Below the pieces are notes generated by a model. It was not told the origin of the DNA and ran no database searches. It was given only the letters and a program-made list of their open reading frames with translations. A stretch of DNA of 64,000 nucleotides from Phycisphaerae bacterium (lineage in GTDB: Bacteria; Planctomycetota; Phycisphaerae; Sedimentisphaerales; Anaerohalosphaeraceae), in NCBI GenBank assembly GCA_012729675.1, contig JAAYCR010000025.1, positions 62,001 to 126,000 on the forward strand, written 5' to 3'. A program made the translations under genes and the position numbers. Below, in pieces: positions 60,430 to 64,000 of the stretch (positions are counted from its first letter, which is position 1; each line of letters starts with the position of its first letter).

Positions 60430-61527
60430 TCAGTCAAAAACAGACAAGTCCCATCGCTGCCGGTATTGGATCACCATTTTGCCGTCATCTTTAAACTCCA
60501 CCGGCAACCAGATGTACCGTCCGTCAATCGGATTGTTGGGCCGCCAGGCATCGAACATCCCAATAAAGGCGTCTTTTTTGCCTTCGACCGGCAAAAGAAA
60601 GGTACTTTGCCCCCCGAAAGTCAGCTCCGCCCCCATCTCCGTATCGGGGTTATACCCAACGCAAGGGCTGCCCTTTGTCTCATACGGCCCGAAAATGTTA
60701 TCCGCCACCGCATATTCAGCCGCATTGGGAGCCCAGCCGGTACAACCCGAACTGAGAAGATAATATTTGCCGTTGCGTTTCAGTACCGCCGGAGCCTCAC
60801 GAGACCGACGCACCAAAACACGACTGAATGTGCCGGTAAAATCCAGATAATCATCCGTCAGTAGCGACACATGCAGGGTGACGTTTTCTTCCGCCGCAGC
60901 AATATGATACGCCTTGCCGTCATCATCGACAAAAACCGTCATATCGCGAGCCATCTGGCCGCGCTCAATATCGCGCTGGAAATAGTTCTCACGCGACGGC
61001 CGCAAATCCCGCTCCGTCACATTGATCGGATGTTTGCCGGCATTCGGTCGAAACGAACGCAGATAGGTATAAGGACCCGTAACGGTATCGCTGACCGCCA
61101 CAGCCGTGCGGGCGGCCGTATAATCCTGCCCCCGCAGCTCAAGGTGAAACCACATCACAAACTTTTCGGTCTTGGCGTTGTAAACCACCTTGGGACGCTC
61201 AATGATGCTCCCGCTCACGATCTCACTGTTGGGATCGTTGCTTACGGTAAGGGCGACCCCGGCGTCCTTCCAGTTATACAGGTCCGTGGACGAATAACAA
61301 TGGACGCCGACCTGGGCGGTGTTCCCGCGACGCCCTCCGATCTTATGCTCGCCAAACCAGTAATAAACGCCGTCATGAAACAACACCCCCCCGCCGTGTG
61401 CGTTGATGTGAACGCCGTTGTTATCCGGCCACTCCTGGGTTGGTTCAAACGCAGTCAGCTTGTCCGCCGCCCCGGCGGCATTCACGGCCATCAATATAAT
61501 CCCCAACAGGCACAATCGTTTTGTCAT
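60430..61527 (-). CDS. Secreted GH43 glycoside hydrolase (GH43_24/34-like)
   Basis: 365 residues from the ATG at 61527, giving a signal peptide (MTKRLCLLGIILMAVNAAGA). A start at 61626 would precede it by 33 residues without support. The five-bladed propeller opens with GVHINAHGGGVLFHDGVYYW, the AHGGG form of GH43_24/34 (galactan-active), then VSGSIIERPKVVYNAKTEKF, DMTVFVDDDGKAYHIAAAEE, EAPAVLKRNGKYYLLSSGCT and MFDAWRPNNPIDGRYIWLPV. GH43_24 enzymes are exo-beta-1,3-galactanases that lack the normal Asp base, so substrate needs testing. AAGGTG lies before the start. Confidence 0.85.
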   Translation of the reverse strand: MTKRLCLLGIILMAVNAAGAADKLTAFEPTQEWPDNNGVHINAHGGGVLFHDGVYYWFGEHKIGGRRGNTAQVGVHCYSSTDLYNWKDAGVALTVSNDPNSEIVSGSIIERPKVVYNAKTEKFVMWFHLELRGQDYTAARTAVAVSDTVTGPYTYLRSFRPNAGKHPINVTERDLRPSRENYFQRDIERGQMARDMTVFVDDDGKAYHIAAAEENVTLHVSLLTDDYLDFTGTFSRVLVRRSREAPAVLKRNGKYYLLSSGCTGWAPNAAEYAVADNIFGPYETKGSPCVGYNPDTEMGAELTFGGQSTFLLPVEGKKDAFIGMFDAWRPNNPIDGRYIWLPVEFKDDGKMVIQYRQRWDLSVFD

Positions 61528-61551
61528 TGTATTCACCTTATTTTGGCAGTT

Positions 61552-61560
61552 AAAACGCTT
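61552..61560. promoter_or_regulatory. AAAACGCTT motif upstream of GH43
   Basis: Identical to the half-site at 4575-4583 in the AraC operon spacer. One copy only, so the link is weak. Confidence 0.2.
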
Positions 61561-61723
61561 TTTTGTTCCCTTTACTGTATCTCTTGAACAGCGATAATTA
61601 TCCACTATTTCAACCCCCGTCGCCACTTAAATATTCACCTCTGACAAATTTTACATACTTGTTACATACATTTCCAGACTTCGACGGTATAATATCGTGC
61701 GGCAGCGTTTTAGAGAACAGGTG

Positions 61724-61779
61724 TCACGGGCATCTTGCCCGTGCAAAAATGCAAGGTATCACGGGCATCTTGCCCATGC
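61724..61779. repeat. Two copies of a CACGGGCATCTTGCCCGTG hairpin repeat
   Basis: TCACGGGCATCTTGCCCGTG (61724-61743) and a second copy at 61759-61778 with one changed base (CATG for CGTG). Each folds into a GGGC/GCCC hairpin. The type is a dispersed element common in planctomycetes. It lies just upstream of the gene starting at 61805. Confidence 0.6.
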
Positions 61780-61804
61780 TAACAATGCACAGGGAGACAA
61801 TAAG

Positions 61805-63463
61805 ATGAAGCCAAAAATTTGTATCTTGACGATAGTGTTGTCGTGGATAGTGTTATCCAGCGGAATGCTGCCAGGGATGACGGAGACTGAAACCGACCAA
61901 GAAATAACGTTTCGGTATTTAACGCGCGATCAGGATCGTGCCCGCCAGGTGGGGGCGGCTCTTGATTTTAATAATTGGCCGCAAACAGACGAGCTTCGCG
62001 TCGCGCCGTCACTCGACCGAGCAATGTTGAAAAAGTCAACTATTATTACACGAGAATCTAAATATTATCGTCTGGACGGCTTTGCTCAGGAACCGACAGG
62101 GCACTGCAATTGGGACCTTGGGAGCTCCGAAGGCAAAGGCAGCATCGATTTCAGAATATATGTCCTGCCGAACTCCAGGGCAGCTCATGAGTATTTGTTG
62201 GGCATTATGGTTTCTAATACGATGCCAACGGAGGGTGTAATAGGCACCTATCGCATGGCGGAACGACCTGCGGGCTTGGGGCATATTAGCTTTGTTAACA
62301 AATTTCCTACTAGTACAAGAATTGCCTATGTGAGAGATAATATAGCAATATATGTGACCGCAATCGGCGAATTGGCCGATGAGGCGGTGCCGCTCGTTCA
62401 GGCGTTGGATAAAGCGATCAAAGAACAGCCGGCACTGACGCGCGAACAATTTCTGGCGCGTCGGCCTGTGGTCTCAATCACGCCCGAGGTGCATCGGCAG
62501 GCAATAAGCAACATCAGGGAACAGCGATCCATCGCTTACGATGTGTCCGTTCCCGAAGGGCGGACGGTTGCCAGGGTTTTTGCGTATATCAATGAAAACA
62601 GTGCCGGATTATCGGACGGCCGCCGAATAGATGTTATGGAATACAATAAGGGTTCGGCCGCCGTATCGCTTTATGCCATCACCGAAGAACTGCTGGTCGG
62701 CAAAGCGGAACAACAAATCGACCTGGACGCCGGTCAGGTTAAGCCGGACGATCCAAACGATATCACCAACGTCCTGCGTGGAGAGTGCAATGATCTTTCC
62801 AGCGTTCTCCCTGATGCATTTGCCGCCTACCGGCAGCAAACGACGGGGAACTATACGCTTCAGGACTGCAATGCACTTTTCGTGCTGGTCGAGAAGGCGA
62901 AAGTCATGCGGGACGAACCCCTGGACGATGCGACGGCAAAAGAGGCCCGCAACCGGGCATATTGTGCGGCGTGGCGGATAGCCCTGCATACGCGGCAGCA
63001 TTCCAACGATCCGGCCGTACAAAAACGGATTTTAGACGAATGGAACAAGGCCTTGAGACAAGATGACATGGCCGTACCGTATCAGATATATGCTATGGCG
63101 GACAGGAGTCTTTTAACCGACGACTTCTGGGACCTATTGAAGCGGACAACTCGGAATAAAACAATTTCATCAATCGCTTGTATGGTGTATGGTATTGGTA
63201 CTTTGGCCGACATAGAACCACTGGAACAAAAAAGGCGATCAGGAATTGATGTCGAATCGCAACAAGCGATCCTAAATGCTATTAGTTGGCTGAAATACAG
63301 GCTCAGTGACCGGCCACGTGACGACAATACGCGTAGTGGGATGCCGGCCGCGCGTCCCCCGTTTAGGGATATGAAAGAAGAACCCATAAATCAGGTAGAG
63401 AAACCGACAGATCAGGAGCATTTGCCGCAGGTGATTGCACTACCGCGCGGCTCCGACAGGTGA
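61805..63463 (+). CDS. Secreted protein of unknown function
   Basis: 552 residues from the ATG at 61805, which follows AGGGAG and gives a signal peptide (ICILTIVLSWIVLSSGMLPG). An upstream start at 61697 would run through the two hairpin repeats, so it is rejected. The mature part has no recognised domain; it has FRIYVLPNSRAAHEYLLGIM, VSITPEVHRQAISNIREQRS and a helical C-terminal half, ending in a Pro/Arg/Glu-rich tail. Exported, soluble; role unknown. GC content seems lower than in neighbouring genes. Confidence 0.7.
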   Translation: MKPKICILTIVLSWIVLSSGMLPGMTETETDQEITFRYLTRDQDRARQVGAALDFNNWPQTDELRVAPSLDRAMLKKSTIITRESKYYRLDGFAQEPTGHCNWDLGSSEGKGSIDFRIYVLPNSRAAHEYLLGIMVSNTMPTEGVIGTYRMAERPAGLGHISFVNKFPTSTRIAYVRDNIAIYVTAIGELADEAVPLVQALDKAIKEQPALTREQFLARRPVVSITPEVHRQAISNIREQRSIAYDVSVPEGRTVARVFAYINENSAGLSDGRRIDVMEYNKGSAAVSLYAITEELLVGKAEQQIDLDAGQVKPDDPNDITNVLRGECNDLSSVLPDAFAAYRQQTTGNYTLQDCNALFVLVEKAKVMRDEPLDDATAKEARNRAYCAAWRIALHTRQHSNDPAVQKRILDEWNKALRQDDMAVPYQIYAMADRSLLTDDFWDLLKRTTRNKTISSIACMVYGIGTLADIEPLEQKRRSGIDVESQQAILNAISWLKYRLSDRPRDDNTRSGMPAARPPFRDMKEEPINQVEKPTDQEHLPQVIALPRGSDR

Positions 63464-63500
63464 CCTCTGCGAAAGTGGCAATAGTCCAATGTTTTTCTCC

Positions 63501-63537
63501 TCTGCCTCTGTGAAATTTGTGTAATCTGTGGTTCGCC
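63501..63537 (-). repeat. Dispersed repeat AACCACAGATTACACAAATT, copy 2
   Basis: On the minus strand GAACCACAGATTACACAAAT then TTCACAGAGG. Related to the repeat at 33793-33823. Confidence 0.55.
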
Positions 63538-63627
63538 TTGGACTTTTGATCTATGGCTTTTTTTCTTTTACCCTTTAGATGATGCAATCGTCAAAATCGA
63601 GACTGATGCTGAATAGGACAGAATTAT

Positions 63628-63774
63628 ATGGATTGCACGTCGGAAGATGACAAACTTAACACAATAGGAGCATTAAAGGCGTGGGAAAGCGTGCTGCATC
63701 TTGATCCGGATAATACTCATTCGAGAGACCGTCTTGCAAGGCATCGAATACTTTATGATGTCAGATCGTTTTAA
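63628..63774 (+). pseudogene. Short TPR-like frame, probably a gene remnant
   Basis: 48 codons. GALKAWESVLHLDPDNTHSR resembles one TPR repeat, too short for a complete TPR protein. Probably decayed. Confidence 0.3.
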
Positions 63775-63846
63775 CCATGCCATCGACTGGCTGTATTACT
63801 ATTATTCTATCCTGTTTTCCGGCCAAACAGAACCATGGAACCATTA

Positions 63847-63975
63847 TTAGGCGAAATTTTCCATATCCCCAAACATATCCTTGATGAATGTATTATTCTG
63901 TTGCTTGCTTTCCGGCAAACCGATGAGAACATTGGTGCAGTCGAATTTGAATTCAAGGTTGGGCAGGTGTTCGAC
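63847..63975 (-). pseudogene. Fragment of a class I SAM-dependent DNA methyltransferase
   Basis: The frame reads VEHLPNLEFKFDCTNVLIGL then PESKQQNNTFIKDMFGDM, ending at two stop codons (63849-63844). LPNLxFKFxxxNxLIGLP is a typical segment of Eco57I-like type II restriction-modification methyltransferases. An in-frame stop lies just upstream (toward the right edge), so the piece has neither a start nor the catalytic NPPY motif in view. It is a leftover of a defence system; more of it may lie outside the window. Confidence 0.45.
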
Positions 63976-64000
63976 GCCGCGGTTTTAGGCGGCCTCATCG

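Noticed and set aside
61697-61804. Upstream start of the secreted protein, adding 36 residues
   Set aside because: It would translate the two hairpin repeats, and a good ribosome binding site and signal peptide follow the start at 61805.
1-64000. tRNA, rRNA, CRISPR or complete insertion sequence
   Set aside because: No cloverleaf ends, rRNA motifs, regularly spaced repeats or transposase gene were seen by eye. A tRNAscan or Infernal run could change this.

Overview
The window looks like chromosome from a planctomycete, most likely of the Phycisphaerae (Sedimentisphaerales-like) type. The reasons are a PEP-CTERM tail, a Tat-targeted Gfo/Idh/MocA oxidoreductase next to a ThuA protein, a Hanks-type kinase with a nearby FHA protein, a GTP-type PEP carboxykinase, two gene clusters of SPFH/NfeD proteins, many ABC-2 type membrane genes, and short dispersed repeats of the kind common in that phylum. 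The lineage is an inference from gene content only. No rRNA, tRNA, CRISPR array or intact mobile element was seen.

Layout. 1-4546 (minus strand) is a four-gene sugar-oxidation operon (two Gfo/Idh dehydrogenases, a TIM-barrel isomerase, ThuA) read away from a divergent AraC regulator (4692-5741). 5900-9788 (minus) is an NfeD long / NfeD short / FloA flotillin operon with a Gln-rich membrane protein at its end. 9943-11820 is pckG with a clear sigma70-type promoter and terminator. It is followed by about 800 bases without a convincing gene, which contain a possible structured RNA ending in a terminator (about 12320-12507). 12623-17150 holds thiE with an N-terminal extension, a DUF192 protein and ileS. 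17299-20790 holds ridA, a flavin disulfide oxidoreductase without the usual C-terminal acid-base pair, and a metal-regulation island: promoter, a 23-base perfect palindrome, a His-rich membrane protein, a Fur/Zur-family regulator, and the 3' half of a choice-of-anchor M, PEP-CTERM protein whose front half is missing.

21114-24575 holds a DUF4174-like protein, an FHA protein, a Ser/Thr kinase and a radical SAM protein, then a leftover tail of an AAA+ ATPase and lon (24893-27280). 27735-31436 runs DUF502, hpf, ptsN-like EIIA, HPr and enzyme I, a regulatory-style PTS with no sugar permease in view. 31562-38295 runs a DUF2344 protein, an RNase E/G, KdsD-like isomerase, KdsC-like phosphatase and a 963-residue LptC/LptA-like protein, so this stretch serves KDO and lipopolysaccharide biogenesis. 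38440-42168 holds a metal-efflux permease, Maf, a coiled-coil protein and a BY-kinase-like protein without a P-loop.

42165-59237 is almost entirely minus strand: three SPFH proteins (large HflK-like, HflC, HflK), a P1B-type metal ATPase, an ABC exporter with an accessory membrane protein, a UvrD-like helicase, pgi, mannose-1-phosphate guanylyltransferase, and a RuvX-6-phosphogluconolactonase fusion. 59413-64000 holds a lone ABC-2 permease, a GH43 glycosidase, a secreted protein of unknown function, and decayed gene pieces, including a DNA methyltransferase fragment at the right edge.

The most unusual items are the RuvX-Pgl fusion, the P-loop-less BY-kinase-like protein beside a coiled-coil partner, the palindrome-controlled metal island with its beheaded surface protein, the SPFH/metal ATPase/ABC exporter operon, the giant LptC-like protein, and the candidate noncoding RNA downstream of pckG.
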